In this document: one piece after another, positions 55,182-63,514 of the stretch
Layout: each line of letters starts with the position of its first letter
Position numbering within the stretch: the stretch's first letter is position 1
NCBI GenBank assembly: GCA_947501635.1
Contig: CANMWT010000006.1
Location: 62,001-126,000, forward strand
DNA from: an uncultured Roseobacter sp.
Lineage (GTDB): Bacteria; Pseudomonadota; Alphaproteobacteria; Rhodobacterales; Rhodobacteraceae
Direction of reading: 5' to 3'
Length of the DNA stretch: 64,000 nucleotides
Notes under the pieces: model-generated
The model's database searches: none
Told to the model about the DNA's origin: nothing
The model's input: only the letters and a program-made list of their open reading frames with translations
Position numbers and translations under genes: made by a program

Positions 55182-56603
55182 ATGAGCGGGCCTTTCGACA
55201 GTTTTGTCTTGTTTGCAGAGATGCGCACGGGTTCCAATTTTTTGGAAACGAACCTGAACGCCTTTGACGGGATCTGTTGTCATGGGGAGGCGTTTAATCC
55301 ACATTTTATCGGCTACCCCAACGCGGACGAAATACTTGGCGTGACCCAGAAAGAGCGTGACCAAGATCCCTGTGGCCTGTTGGATGCGATCGGCAACGCG
55401 CCGGGGCTGAACGGGTTCAGGTACTTCCACGATCATGACCCGCGCGTTTTTGAAAAGATCGTTGCAGATAAGAGGTGTGCAAAGATTCTCTTGACGCGTG
55501 ACACGCTCGACAGTTTCGTAAGTTGGAAAATTGCCCAGACGACTGGTCAGTGGAAATTGACAGATGTGAAGCGTCGCAAGGAGGCGAAGGCGCACTTCGA
55601 TCCTTTGGAGTATGCAGAGCATGTGGGCATGCTGCGCGGGTTCCAGCAGGATGTACTGCGACGGCTGCAGGTTTCTGGCCAAACGGTCTTTCGACTGACC
55701 TATGAAGATTTGCAGTCGGTGGATGTTATCAACGGGCTTGCTGCATTTTTGGGTGTCGAGGACAGGCTGGAAAAGCTGGACACGAGCCTCAAGGTGCAAA
55801 ACCCTGCGTCATTGTCCAGCAAAGTGGCGAACCCCGAAGATATGGCAGCAGCTTTGGCGGTACACGAGCGACGTGATCTTGACGCGGTTGCTGATTTTGA
55901 GCCGCGCCGCTTTGCCACTGTGCCGTCCTATGTCGCTTGCCAGCGTGCGCCTTTGTTGTTCATGCCGCTTAAGGGAGGACCAACCGACCGTATTCTGCTC
56001 TGGCTTGCGGCCGTTGATGAAGGGTCAGAGGACGAGTTGCTGGGCAAGATGTCCCAGAAGGATTTGCGCCAGTGGAAGCGGGCTCATCCTGGCCATCGCA
56101 GTTTTACAGTGCTGCGTCATCCCGTAGCGCGGGCGCATCAGGCGTTCTGCAGCCATATTCTGGGAACCGGGGCGCAGGTTTACGCCGGTATCCGGCAAAC
56201 ACTGGTGCGGCGATACGGGCTTCCACTTTCGCCAGATGGCCCGGACGCAGACTATAGTCTTGACGATCATCGCGCTGCCTTTAAGGCTTTTTTGGCCTTT
56301 CTGAGACCTAACCTAAACGCGCAAACGGCAATCCGTGTGGATGCGGCGTGGTGCTCTCAGGCGCAAGCTGTTCAGGGCTTTGGCACCTTTGCGCTACCGG
56401 ATTTCATTTTGCGCGAAACCGAATTGGAAATGGGTTTGCACATGCTGGCCTCTGCAGTGGGGTGCGAGGCGCCGTCTGTACCGTCCGAGGTCGAAGATGC
56501 GCCTTTCTCACTCGCCCAAGTTTATGACGAAGAGATTGAGACGCTTGCCGCGCGGGCATATCAGCGCGACTATATGACGTTTGGGTTTGACCGGTGGCGC
56601 TAG
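55182..56603 (+). CDS. Two-domain sulfotransferase-like protein
   Basis: A 473-residue protein. The first ~240 residues are a NodH/Stf0-type sulfotransferase: FVLFAEMRTGSNFLETNLNA (5'-phosphosulfate loop) and KILLTRDTLDSFVSWKIA (3'-phosphate motif). From ~residue 250 a second, sulfotransferase family 2-like half follows: LLFMPLKGGPTDRILLWLA and FTVLRHPVARAHQAFCSH. The second P-loop is altered relative to the usual PKTGGT, so it may be inactive or bind differently. Last gene of the operon; it probably sulfates the glycan made by the upstream glycosyltransferases. Confidence 0.78.
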   Translation: MSGPFDSFVLFAEMRTGSNFLETNLNAFDGICCHGEAFNPHFIGYPNADEILGVTQKERDQDPCGLLDAIGNAPGLNGFRYFHDHDPRVFEKIVADKRCAKILLTRDTLDSFVSWKIAQTTGQWKLTDVKRRKEAKAHFDPLEYAEHVGMLRGFQQDVLRRLQVSGQTVFRLTYEDLQSVDVINGLAAFLGVEDRLEKLDTSLKVQNPASLSSKVANPEDMAAALAVHERRDLDAVADFEPRRFATVPSYVACQRAPLLFMPLKGGPTDRILLWLAAVDEGSEDELLGKMSQKDLRQWKRAHPGHRSFTVLRHPVARAHQAFCSHILGTGAQVYAGIRQTLVRRYGLPLSPDGPDADYSLDDHRAAFKAFLAFLRPNLNAQTAIRVDAAWCSQAQAVQGFGTFALPDFILRETELEMGLHMLASAVGCEAPSVPSEVEDAPFSLAQVYDEEIETLAARAYQRDYMTFGFDRWR

Positions 56604-56607
56604 AGTA

Positions 56608-57072
56608 TCAGGCGGCCTGATCGGATTCGGCAGACGTCAGAATAGTGAAGAGCGTGGCAGGGTTCCGGTTTGCGCGCAGCTTGGTGCAGATGGCCGTGTC
56701 GCGCAGGGTACGCGACACAAGTGCCAGTGCTTTCAGGTGGTCCACGCCCGCATCTTCCGGAGCAAACAATGCAAAGGCGATATCAACCGGCTGGCGGTCA
56801 ACAGAGCCGAAGTCAATCGGCTTGTCCAGCAGGACAAAAACGCCGACCACGCTATCCAAATCTAACAGACGTGCATGCGGCAAAGCGATCCCGTGGCCCA
56901 CACCGGTCGGGCCAAGCGCTTCACGCGCGAGAAGCGCATCGAGCACAGTATCAGAGTCGAGCCCGTAGGCTTGCTCGCACAGGTCGCTGATGTCTTGCAT
57001 CAAACGCTTTTTGCTTGTGGCCGCGTTCAATACTTTTACGGCCTCTGGCTTGAGGAGTTCAGAAAAATCCAT
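56608..57072 (-). CDS. ptsN: Nitrogen-type PTS EIIA protein
   Basis: PtsN (EIIA-Ntr) is a regulatory phosphoprotein affecting nitrogen, potassium and envelope functions. The 154-residue product has the phosphorylatable His in GVGHGIALPHARL, plus the EIIA-type VFVLLDKPIDFGSVD and FALFAPEDAG. It follows hpf by 39 bases that contain a small hairpin. The gene order hpf-ptsN is typical of proteobacteria. It is convergent with the sulfotransferase gene. Confidence 0.94.
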   Translation of the reverse strand: MDFSELLKPEAVKVLNAATSKKRLMQDISDLCEQAYGLDSDTVLDALLAREALGPTGVGHGIALPHARLLDLDSVVGVFVLLDKPIDFGSVDRQPVDIAFALFAPEDAGVDHLKALALVSRTLRDTAICTKLRANRNPATLFTILTSAESDQAA

Positions 57073-57089
57073 GTCGCCCGCACTGTTAG

Positions 57090-57104
57090 GGCACCTTGGG
57101 TGCC
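57090..57104 (-). other. Intercistronic hairpin between hpf and ptsN
   Basis: GGCACC and GGTGCC pair around a three-base loop. There is no T tract. Confidence 0.4.
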
Positions 57105-57111
57105 GGTTTAG

Positions 57112-57678
57112 TTATTGAGGATCGATCCAGCCAATGTTTCCGTCATCCCGACGGTACACGACATTCACGCCCTCTTTGCCCTCGTTTCGAAACACCAAAA
57201 CAGGCGCGCCTGCAAGCTCCATTTGCATTACTGCTTCTCCAACGGAAAGCGAAGGTATCTTCGTTTCCATTTCTGCAACAATAATGGGCTGGAGCGTGTC
57301 TGGCTCCTGATCCTCCGACTCGACTTCTGAGGCGAGGATATATGAGGACGCGCCGTAGATTTCAACCGGTTCCGCCCGATCTTTGTGATGATCTTTCAAC
57401 CGCCGCTTGTAGCGCCTGAGTTGTTTTTCCATTTTTTCACGGCAAGATTCGAACGCGGCATAGATTTCATTTTGATGCGCTTTGGCCTGTGCGGTAAGGC
57501 CGGTCGACAAATGCACTGTCGCTTCACAGACAAACTCGTGACCTGACTTGGAAAAGACCACCACTGCCTCGGTTGGGCGTTCCGCATATTTCTGGACGGT
57601 TTCGCTCAACTCGTCCGTAACATGGGTTTGCAGGGCTTCGCCGATGTCGATCTGTTTGCCGCTGATTTGATAGCGCAT
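57112..57678 (-). CDS. hpf: Ribosome hibernation-promoting factor, long form
   Basis: Long HPF dimerises 70S ribosomes into inactive 100S particles in stationary phase. The 188-residue product has the N-terminal S30AE domain (MRYQISGKQIDIGEALQTHV, CEATVHLSTGLTAQA) and the C-terminal dimerisation domain (EMETKIPSLSVGEAVMQMEL, PVLVFRNEGKEGVNVVYRRD). AAGGAG precedes the ATG at 57678. In many proteobacteria rpoN lies between lptB and hpf; it is absent here. Confidence 0.94.
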   Translation of the reverse strand: MRYQISGKQIDIGEALQTHVTDELSETVQKYAERPTEAVVVFSKSGHEFVCEATVHLSTGLTAQAKAHQNEIYAAFESCREKMEKQLRRYKRRLKDHHKDRAEPVEIYGASSYILASEVESEDQEPDTLQPIIVAEMETKIPSLSVGEAVMQMELAGAPVLVFRNEGKEGVNVVYRRDDGNIGWIDPQ

Positions 57679-57924
57679 AGTCTCTCCTTGCTGTATCGGG
57701 CCCGCAAGCATCAACCGCACGTCGGCGTACGGCATCACTCTTGCGGGTTAGGGGGTGTGGCGTTTCTTCAGAATGTTGATCTTAGTGCTCTGGCGAGCCG
57801 CAGGGCCTTTCAAGATACGGAGACTGATAGATGCCATACGCTCATTGAGCCCGATAACGGTGGCAGGAGTCAAACAAAAGCATTCCCCTCTGGCGGAAAA
57901 AGTGTTGCGGGCCTATGTGGTAAA

Positions 57925-58683
57925 TCAGGATATCTTGAACTTGTCACCAAGATAGACGCGGCGGACGTTCTCATTCTCCACGACATCTTCGGGGGTGCCG
58001 GACATCAACACGCGACCTTCGTGCAGGATGTAGGCGCGGTCCACGATTTCAAGCGTTTCACGCACATTGTGGTCGGTTATCAAGACACCGATACCGCGTT
58101 TTTTCAGGTCGGACACCAGCGTGCGGATATCGTCTACTGAAATGGGATCAACCCCCGCGAAAGGTTCGTCGAGCAGCAGATACCGCGGGCTTGCGGCGAG
58201 ACAGCGCGCGATCTCGACCCTGCGCCGTTCTCCGCCTGAAAGGGCCAGCGCGGGTGCGCGGCGCAGATGCTCGATCGAGAACTCGGACAGCAGCTCTTCA
58301 AGCCGTTCGCGGCGTTTGTGTCGGTCTGGTTCCGTGATGTCGAGAATGGCGGCTATGTTGTCCTGCACCGACAGTCCGCGAAAAATGCTCATTTCCTGTG
58401 GCAGGTAGCCCACTCCAAGCTGGGCGCGCCGATACATCGGAAAGCTGGTAACGTCGGTGCCATCGACAGTAACCGTGCCGCCCTCGGGCGTGACAAGGCC
58501 CGCGATCGCGTAGAAAGTCGTGGTCTTGCCCGACCCGTTTGGGCCCAGCAATGCGACGACCTCACCTCGATCAAGGTCCATCGAAAAATCTCGGATCACC
58601 GTTTTCTTGCGGTAGGATTTGCGCAGGTGCGTCACGCGCAGGCCCGCGCTGCCTTCTTCGACTGTCAGGTTCGGCCGTGCCAT
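57925..58683 (-). CDS. lptB: LPS export ABC transporter ATP-binding protein
   Basis: LptB powers LPS extraction from the inner membrane with LptFG. The 252 residues include Walker A LLGPNGSGKTTTFY, Q-loop YLPQEMSIFRGLSV, signature LSGGERRRVEIAR, Walker B LLLDEPFAGVDPIS and H-loop ITDHNVRE. Overlaps lptA by one base. The following 246 bases to hpf hold no gene. Confidence 0.96.
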   Translation of the reverse strand: MARPNLTVEEGSAGLRVTHLRKSYRKKTVIRDFSMDLDRGEVVALLGPNGSGKTTTFYAIAGLVTPEGGTVTVDGTDVTSFPMYRRAQLGVGYLPQEMSIFRGLSVQDNIAAILDITEPDRHKRRERLEELLSEFSIEHLRRAPALALSGGERRRVEIARCLAASPRYLLLDEPFAGVDPISVDDIRTLVSDLKKRGIGVLITDHNVRETLEIVDRAYILHEGRVLMSGTPEDVVENENVRRVYLGDKFKIS

Positions 58684-59174
58684 CAGTTTTGCTCGGGTTG
58701 CAAAACGGTGCGCACGCGGCCCGACATCTGCGCGGTGCCGTCCTGCAATCTGACCGTCATACTGTCTGCGGTCAGGGCCGATGGGCCCTGCGCCACCAAA
58801 ACACTGCCGGTCATGACAATTGTGCCGTCGTCCACATTGTAATCCGCGCGGTCGGATTCGGCGGCGTCCTCACCAGAGATGAGGATCACGTTTCCGACGG
58901 CTTCGATCTGCGCGATGCCCTGCGCCACGCTGTCGTAGATAACCGTCACCTGATCGGCCGACAGCCGCATCTCTCCCTGTATGATAAGGACATTTTCGGA
59001 AAACACGGCCTTGCCCGCTGTCTGGTCGACAGACAGGTTTTCAGCAGTCACTTCGACGGGCAGACCACTGTTTTGCTGAATCGTGCCAAACGCAACCTGC
59101 GCACTCTGAGCGAGGCCCGCAGTCGCCCACATGGCGACGATCAGCGATACGGTAATTAGCTTGGCAATGGTCAC
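58683..59174 (-). CDS. lptA: LPS transport periplasmic protein
   Basis: LptA bridges the periplasm in the Lpt machine. The 163-residue product starts with GTG, has a signal peptide (LITVSLIVAMWATAGLAQ), and is an OstA-like beta-jellyroll: VTAENLSVDQTAGKAVFSEN, LSADQVTVIYD, SGRVRTVL. It lies between lptC and lptB with near-zero spacing, as expected for one operon. Confidence 0.92.
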   Translation of the reverse strand: MTIAKLITVSLIVAMWATAGLAQSAQVAFGTIQQNSGLPVEVTAENLSVDQTAGKAVFSENVLIIQGEMRLSADQVTVIYDSVAQGIAQIEAVGNVILISGEDAAESDRADYNVDDGTIVMTGSVLVAQGPSALTADSMTVRLQDGTAQMSGRVRTVLQPEQN

Positions 59175-59185
59175 GCGTCAGACTT

Positions 59186-59785
59186 TCACTTTTTTGGTTG
59201 ATATAGCAGCTTCACACCGTTTGTGAAAACCAATTGGCTCTTTTCATGGCCTTCGGGCACGAAGAAGTGCATCGCGCCGGCATCGATCGTGCCGACGGGT
59301 GTGTCGCCCTGTACCGGGCCGGGGGATTCCATTTCAGGTGAAGACATGCGCACCAGCATCAGGTCGCTTAGCAGGACATAGCCTTGTGACGTGACGATTT
59401 TTACGTTCCCTGTCAGTCGCGTGCGGTCTTCTGCAATATTGACCAGCGCTTGATCTGCGGAAAGTGTCGCTTGCAAACCACTGACGTAGTCAACCTTGAC
59501 ATCCACGTTTTCGACAAGGTTAGTGCCTGTTTCTGTCTGTGCGCCCTGTACCTTGTCGGCGATGATTTCTATTTCGTCACCCCCGGCGGAGATACCGGAA
59601 AAATACGAGTTGGTAGCTTGTTGATTGTTAAGCCTTTCCTGCACCTCTGCATCCGCGAAGGGAATGGTTGCCGGCGGGTCCACAACACGTGAGATCAGGA
59701 ACAGCGTCGACAGAATGCCCAAAGCGAGCAGTGGCAGACTGACCTTGAGCCATGCCACCATGCGCGAATAGCGGTCTGCGTACAT
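59186..59785 (-). CDS. lptC: LPS export system protein LptC
   Basis: LptC anchors the periplasmic bridge to LptBFG. The 199 residues have one N-terminal membrane helix (WLKVSLPLLALGILSTLFLI) and a periplasmic beta-jellyroll (ENVDVKVDYVSGLQATLSAD, LTGNVKIVTSQGYVLLSDLM). Sequence conservation is low in this family, but position in kdsD-lptC-lptA-lptB makes the assignment firm. Confidence 0.9.
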   Translation of the reverse strand: MYADRYSRMVAWLKVSLPLLALGILSTLFLISRVVDPPATIPFADAEVQERLNNQQATNSYFSGISAGGDEIEIIADKVQGAQTETGTNLVENVDVKVDYVSGLQATLSADQALVNIAEDRTRLTGNVKIVTSQGYVLLSDLMLVRMSSPEMESPGPVQGDTPVGTIDAGAMHFFVPEGHEKSQLVFTNGVKLLYQPKK

Positions 59786-59791
59786 CTCACC

Positions 59792-60754
59792 CTACCCTAA
59801 CCCGACACGAAGACAGTCATGGATGTGGATCAGCCCGGCCACCTGACCCGGTGCCTGAGGGTCGACCACCAGCAGGCAGGTGATTTTTCTGTCATTCATG
59901 ATGCCCACGGCTTTTTCGGCCAGTGCTTCGGGTTCGATGGTCACGGGCGATGCGGTCATCACATCGCGTGCCTTTGAGGTGGACAGCCTGTCCATATGAC
60001 GGCTGATATCGCCGTTGGTCACAATACCCTGCAGCATACCTTGCCGGTCTGTTACTGCAACGACGCCAAATCCCTTGTCGCCAATCACCTTTAGCGCAGT
60101 CGACATCTGGGTGTCTTCTGTCACAAGGGGCACGGCGTCACCTGTGTGCATGAGGTCAGCAACGCGGCTGAGTTGGGCGCCGAGTTTGCCACCGGGGTGG
60201 AAGGTGCGGAAATGCTCGGGCGTAAAATCCCGATGTTCCATCAGTGCAACGGCCAGCGCGTCACCCAGCGCCAGTGTCATTGTTGTGGACGAAGTGGGAA
60301 CGACCCCTGTGCCGCAGGCTTCTTCGGCGCGGGGCAACACGAGCGCCACGTCCGACTGACGCAACAGTGTTGATTCCGCGCGACTGGCCACGCCGATCAT
60401 CGGGATGTTAAAGCGGCGGGTATGCGCAATGACGTCGGCCAGTTCCGGCGTTTCGCCCGAGTTGGACAGCATAATCACAACGTCGCCCTGCCCCATCATG
60501 CCCAGATCGCCGTGGCTTGCCTCGGCAGGGTGCACGAAGTGTGCCGGTGTTCCGGTGCTCGCAAGAGTTGCCGCAATCTTGCGCGCGATATGGCCCGATT
60601 TCCCCATACCAGAGACGATAACCCGACCTTTCGCCTTGAGGATCAGATCAACGGCACGGCTGAAGCTTTCGTCAAGGCTGGCGTTAAGTTGTTCGAGGGC
60701 CTGAGCTTCGATGCGAATGACGCGCCGCGCGGTATCAAGGAAGGATTTGTTCAT
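59792..60754 (-). CDS. kdsD: D-arabinose 5-phosphate isomerase
   Basis: KdsD makes arabinose 5-phosphate, the precursor of Kdo. The 320-residue KpsF/GutQ-type protein has an N-terminal SIS domain (GRVIVSGMGKSGHIARKIAA, HPAEASHGDLGM, LSNSGETPE) and two C-terminal CBS domains (VPLVTEDTQMSTALKVIGDK, GIVTNGDISRHM). It starts inside the exonuclease stop (ATGA). It belongs functionally with kdsB in this window and with the downstream lpt genes. Confidence 0.94.
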   Translation of the reverse strand: MNKSFLDTARRVIRIEAQALEQLNASLDESFSRAVDLILKAKGRVIVSGMGKSGHIARKIAATLASTGTPAHFVHPAEASHGDLGMMGQGDVVIMLSNSGETPELADVIAHTRRFNIPMIGVASRAESTLLRQSDVALVLPRAEEACGTGVVPTSSTTMTLALGDALAVALMEHRDFTPEHFRTFHPGGKLGAQLSRVADLMHTGDAVPLVTEDTQMSTALKVIGDKGFGVVAVTDRQGMLQGIVTNGDISRHMDRLSTSKARDVMTASPVTIEPEALAEKAVGIMNDRKITCLLVVDPQAPGQVAGLIHIHDCLRVGLG

Positions 60755-61365
60755 GAATGCGCGAAAATGTCTGTGTCAGGCCAGCCCATGAGGTCGAGAC
60801 GCGCGCGCATGGGCAGGAAATCGAAACAGGCCTGCGCGACTTCCATCCGTCCTTCGCGGTCCAGCATGCCGTTCAGCACGTCGCGTAGCCGGTGCAGATA
60901 GAGGACATCTGACGCTGCATAATCGACTTGCGCCTCGGTCAGTGTTTTCGCACCCCAATCGCTGGATTGTTGTTGTTTCGAAATGTCGACCCCAAGCAAT
61001 TCCTGCAGCAGCTTGGCCAGACCGTGCCGGTCGGTATAGGTGCGTACAAGGCGGCTGGCGATCTTGGTGCAATAGACTGGGGCTGTGGTGGCGCCGAAAG
61101 TGTTCAATAGCGCAGCAATGTCGAAACGGCCGAAATGAAACAGTTTGAGGACCTCTGGGTTCTCCAGAAGACGGCACAGGTTGGGCGCCTCGGTCTGGCC
61201 AATCGCGATCTGAACCAGATGCGCCGTACCGTCACCGCCCGAGAGTTGGACCACGCAAAGCCGGTCGCGATGCGGCTGCAATCCCATGGTTTCGCAATCA
61301 ATGGCAACAACGGGGCCAAGATCGAGCCCATCCGGCAAATCATTCTGGTGAACGTGATGTGTCAT
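60751..61365 (-). CDS. RNase D-like 3'-5' exonuclease
   Basis: A 204-residue DEDD exonuclease-domain protein. Exo I is VVAIDCETMGLQP, Exo II LFHFGRFDIAALL, and Exo III is represented by TEAQVDYAASDVLYLHRL (Y-x-x-x-D form). It lacks the HRDC domains of full RNase D, giving a short form common in alphaproteobacteria. The start at 61365 follows TAGGAAA. It probably trims tRNA or other RNA 3' ends and overlaps kdsD by four bases. Confidence 0.9.
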   Translation of the reverse strand: MTHHVHQNDLPDGLDLGPVVAIDCETMGLQPHRDRLCVVQLSGGDGTAHLVQIAIGQTEAPNLCRLLENPEVLKLFHFGRFDIAALLNTFGATTAPVYCTKIASRLVRTYTDRHGLAKLLQELLGVDISKQQQSSDWGAKTLTEAQVDYAASDVLYLHRLRDVLNGMLDREGRMEVAQACFDFLPMRARLDLMGWPDTDIFAHS

Positions 61366-61454
61366 GCGTTTCCTATATCCTGACCGGCTGCGCAGGCAAA
61401 GTGTCCTTGATGTCGCCGCAGCGATATCGCCCCGCCGTCGTGGTGACAAGAGCT

Positions 61455-62348
61455 TCACAGTTTTGCTTGTAATCTCTTTTCGCGCCAGATGATCATGAGC
61501 CCGCCGGCCGCTATCAGAAAGGCACCCGGAAACAGCGCGTCCCAGGGCTTTTCGTCAAAGAAAAGCCAGCCCAGCAGAAAGGCAAGCGGAATGCCGAAAT
61601 AGCTGAAAGGTGCAAGGTTGCTTTGTTCGGTCATGCGGTAGCTGGCCACAAGAAACAGCACAGCCGTGCCGCCAAATCCGCCCATCGCCACCAGCCAGCC
61701 AAAGTCTGTCCAGCTTTGAACGGGCGTGTATCCGCCCCAGAATAATGCGATTAGCGACGACGCCAAAAGTGCTGATACAGCCGAATAGAGACTGATAAGT
61801 GGGCTGGGCACCACATCGTCGAACATTCTCGCGGTCACACCCACCAATGCGTAAAAGAGGGCGGCACATAAAGGCAGAACGGCGTAAGGCGAAAAAGCAT
61901 CGGTGCCCGGCTGCATGACAAAGATCACACCAGCAAACCCGATCAGTACCGCAGCCCATCTTACCGGCCCGACGTTTTCGCCTAGCAGAGGGACGGCAAA
62001 GGCGGTCATGAAAAGCGCGTTCGCATATGTGATTGTCGATGCTGTCGCAAAGGCCATGGCGGTCAGCGACGTGTAAAAACACATCTGCGCGAAGGTCACG
62101 ATCAGACCGCGTGTCAGTGCCAGTTTCCATTGCAAGATGTAAACGGGCCGTCCGGCGGTGTGCCACGCGGGCGACAGGTACAGCGCGATCAGAGCGGGCA
62201 GCAGACCAAAAAGATTGCGCCAGGCCGAAAGCTCCAACGGGGAATAGCGGTCAGACAGCATTTTTATGACCAGACCCATTGCGTCAAACAGCGACAGCGC
62301 AATCAGGCTGAGCACAATGGCAAGGCCGGTCCGGTCGGTGGGGCGCAT
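61455..62348 (-). CDS. EamA/DMT-family transporter
   Basis: A 297-residue drug/metabolite transporter with ten predicted membrane helices in two repeated EamA halves (IVLSLIALSLFDAMGLVIKM and later VLPLCAALFYALVGVTARMF). TYANALFMTAFAVPLLGENV and SYFGIPLAFLLGWLFFDEKP are characteristic repeat ends. The substrate is unknown. No clear ribosome site precedes the ATG. Confidence 0.88.
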   Translation of the reverse strand: MRPTDRTGLAIVLSLIALSLFDAMGLVIKMLSDRYSPLELSAWRNLFGLLPALIALYLSPAWHTAGRPVYILQWKLALTRGLIVTFAQMCFYTSLTAMAFATASTITYANALFMTAFAVPLLGENVGPVRWAAVLIGFAGVIFVMQPGTDAFSPYAVLPLCAALFYALVGVTARMFDDVVPSPLISLYSAVSALLASSLIALFWGGYTPVQSWTDFGWLVAMGGFGGTAVLFLVASYRMTEQSNLAPFSYFGIPLAFLLGWLFFDEKPWDALFPGAFLIAAGGLMIIWREKRLQAKL

Positions 62349-62414
62349 GTTGGAGATATCCAGACGATTTGTGGCGACCCTATCGGGTTTTCATCCAAAG
62401 TCACGCATATGAAG

Positions 62415-62834
62415 TCAATCGGGATCAACCTTGCCACGCAACGCCTTGATCTCGCCACGCTGCTTCTTGGCGTTCAGACGGCGTTTCTTTGACCCCAGCG
62501 TGGGTTTGGTGGGTATGCGCCGCTTGGGCGCAACCAGTGCTTTTTTGACCAGCTCAACCAGCCTGTCCCGAACGATCTCGCGGTTGCGGGCCTGACTGCG
62601 CGTTTCATCGCATTGCAAAACAAGTGCGCCGTCGGTTGTCCAGCGCCGGCCTGCCAGACGGCGCAAGCGCGTTTTGACGGGCGCGGGCAGGTTGGGGGAT
62701 CGGGCCGCTTCAAAGCGCAGTTCGACTGCAGATGAAACCTTGTTCACATTCTGCCCGCCAGGACCGGAAGCGCGCATAAAGCTTTCCGTCAGTTCCCAGT
62801 CTTCGATCGTGATGGCGTCGCTGATCCAGAGCAT
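62415..62834 (-). CDS. arfB: Alternative ribosome-rescue factor (peptidyl-tRNA hydrolase) ArfB
   Basis: ArfB (YaeJ) hydrolyses peptidyl-tRNA on stalled ribosomes. The 139-residue product contains the GGQ motif (MRASGPGGQNVNKVSSAVEL) and a basic C-terminal tail (KPTLGSKKRRLNAKKQRGEI) that enters the empty mRNA channel. This tail distinguishes it from full release factors. It is divergent from the STAS-like gene across 92 bases. Confidence 0.93.
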   Translation of the reverse strand: MLWISDAITIEDWELTESFMRASGPGGQNVNKVSSAVELRFEAARSPNLPAPVKTRLRRLAGRRWTTDGALVLQCDETRSQARNREIVRDRLVELVKKALVAPKRRIPTKPTLGSKKRRLNAKKQRGEIKALRGKVDPD

Positions 62835-62926
62835 TGAGTTTTCCGCAGGCGAAATTTCTTGGGAACCGATCCCTACAAGCTCGCGTTATAGCGCTGAAGC
62901 AGTCAAAACTGAATGGAGGAAGAGAA

Positions 62927-63331
62927 ATGCTTTCGACATCATCAATTGAAGAGTTCAGCACATCACGGTCCGACCTTTTCGCATTTCGCCTGTCTGGACA
63001 GGTGACGCGGCAGGATGTGACATCCATGGCGCGCTACATGAACGAGGTGTTTGATGCCGAGAAACAGGTCGATATTCTTCTCTATTTCGAACAATTCGAC
63101 GGTTTTGACGCGGATGCCGTCCTGGATGTCGAAACGGCAAAGTCGCAGGCAAGGGCGCTGTCATCCGTTCGTCGCTATGTGGTCGCGAATGCACCCGGAG
63201 GGGCAGCGGGGCTGCTGGATGCCATCGGTCAATTCCTGCCCGTGGAGGCGGAGAGTTTTGAGGGGCTGGATCATGCGTTCAAGTCTCTTGGCATAACCGC
63301 TGATGACACGTCGAAGCGCGCCGCGGCCTAG
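62927..63331 (+). CDS. SpoIIAA/STAS-like protein
   Basis: A 134-residue protein with a SpoIIAA-like fold: LFAFRLSGQVTRQDVTSMAR, then VDILLYFEQFDGFDADAVLD and a final helix GLDHAFKSLGI. Such proteins (STAS/SEC14-like) occur in marine and alphaproteobacteria with unknown roles. The classic phosphorylatable Ser of anti-sigma antagonists is not evident. GGAGG precedes the ATG at 62927. The nearby phosphatase/response regulator is 54 kb away, so a link is speculative. Confidence 0.72.
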   Translation: MLSTSSIEEFSTSRSDLFAFRLSGQVTRQDVTSMARYMNEVFDAEKQVDILLYFEQFDGFDADAVLDVETAKSQARALSSVRRYVVANAPGGAAGLLDAIGQFLPVEAESFEGLDHAFKSLGITADDTSKRAAA

Positions 63332-63351
63332 CGTTCAGTCAAACACGAAAA

Positions 63352-63375
63352 GGGCCGCGCAGAGATGCGCGGCCC
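63352..63375 (-). terminator. Rho-independent terminator of the small minus-strand gene
   Basis: Read on the minus strand, GGGCCGCGC and GCGCGGCCC form a perfect 9-base stem around ATCTCT, followed by TTTT (plus-strand A at 63348-63351). There is no T tract in the plus direction. Confidence 0.75.
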
Positions 63376-63403
63376 GATCGAATGGTTGCGGAGGTGGGAT
63401 CGG

Positions 63404-63514
63404 TTAGACGATCATGTCCACCTTGGGATCTGCCCTGCTGAGGGCTGCCTTAGCAGGCGACCTCCAAAGCTGTTCCGACACCTCTCTCCAATACCTTTCT
63501 TGACACTGGATCAC
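63404..63514 (-). CDS. Candidate small protein, 36 residues, unknown function
   Basis: The frame starts at GTG 63514 and begins VIQCQERYWREVSEQLWR, ending AALSRADPKVDMIV. It stops 28 bases before a strong terminator. The third codon position is about two-thirds G or C, as in neighbouring genes. AAAGGAGG precedes and overlaps this start, so it is also ideally placed for an alternative GTG at 63506 in another frame (18 residues, ending 63450). Which frame is used is unresolved. The 16-base stretch 63506-63521 is fully complementary to the 3' tail of 16S rRNA. I do not recognise the family. Confidence 0.5.
   Translation of the reverse strand: MIQCQERYWREVSEQLWRSPAKAALSRADPKVDMIV

Noticed and set aside
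54300-55799. 499-codon minus-strand frame opposite the Branch-type glycosyltransferase and the sulfotransferase
   Set aside because: Composition shadow; the plus-strand genes have overlaps, ribosome sites and recognisable motifs.
57739-57924. CTTGAAA on the minus strand upstream of hpf as an RpoH promoter
   Set aside because: A good -35 element, but no CYTATNT-type -10 element at the right distance.
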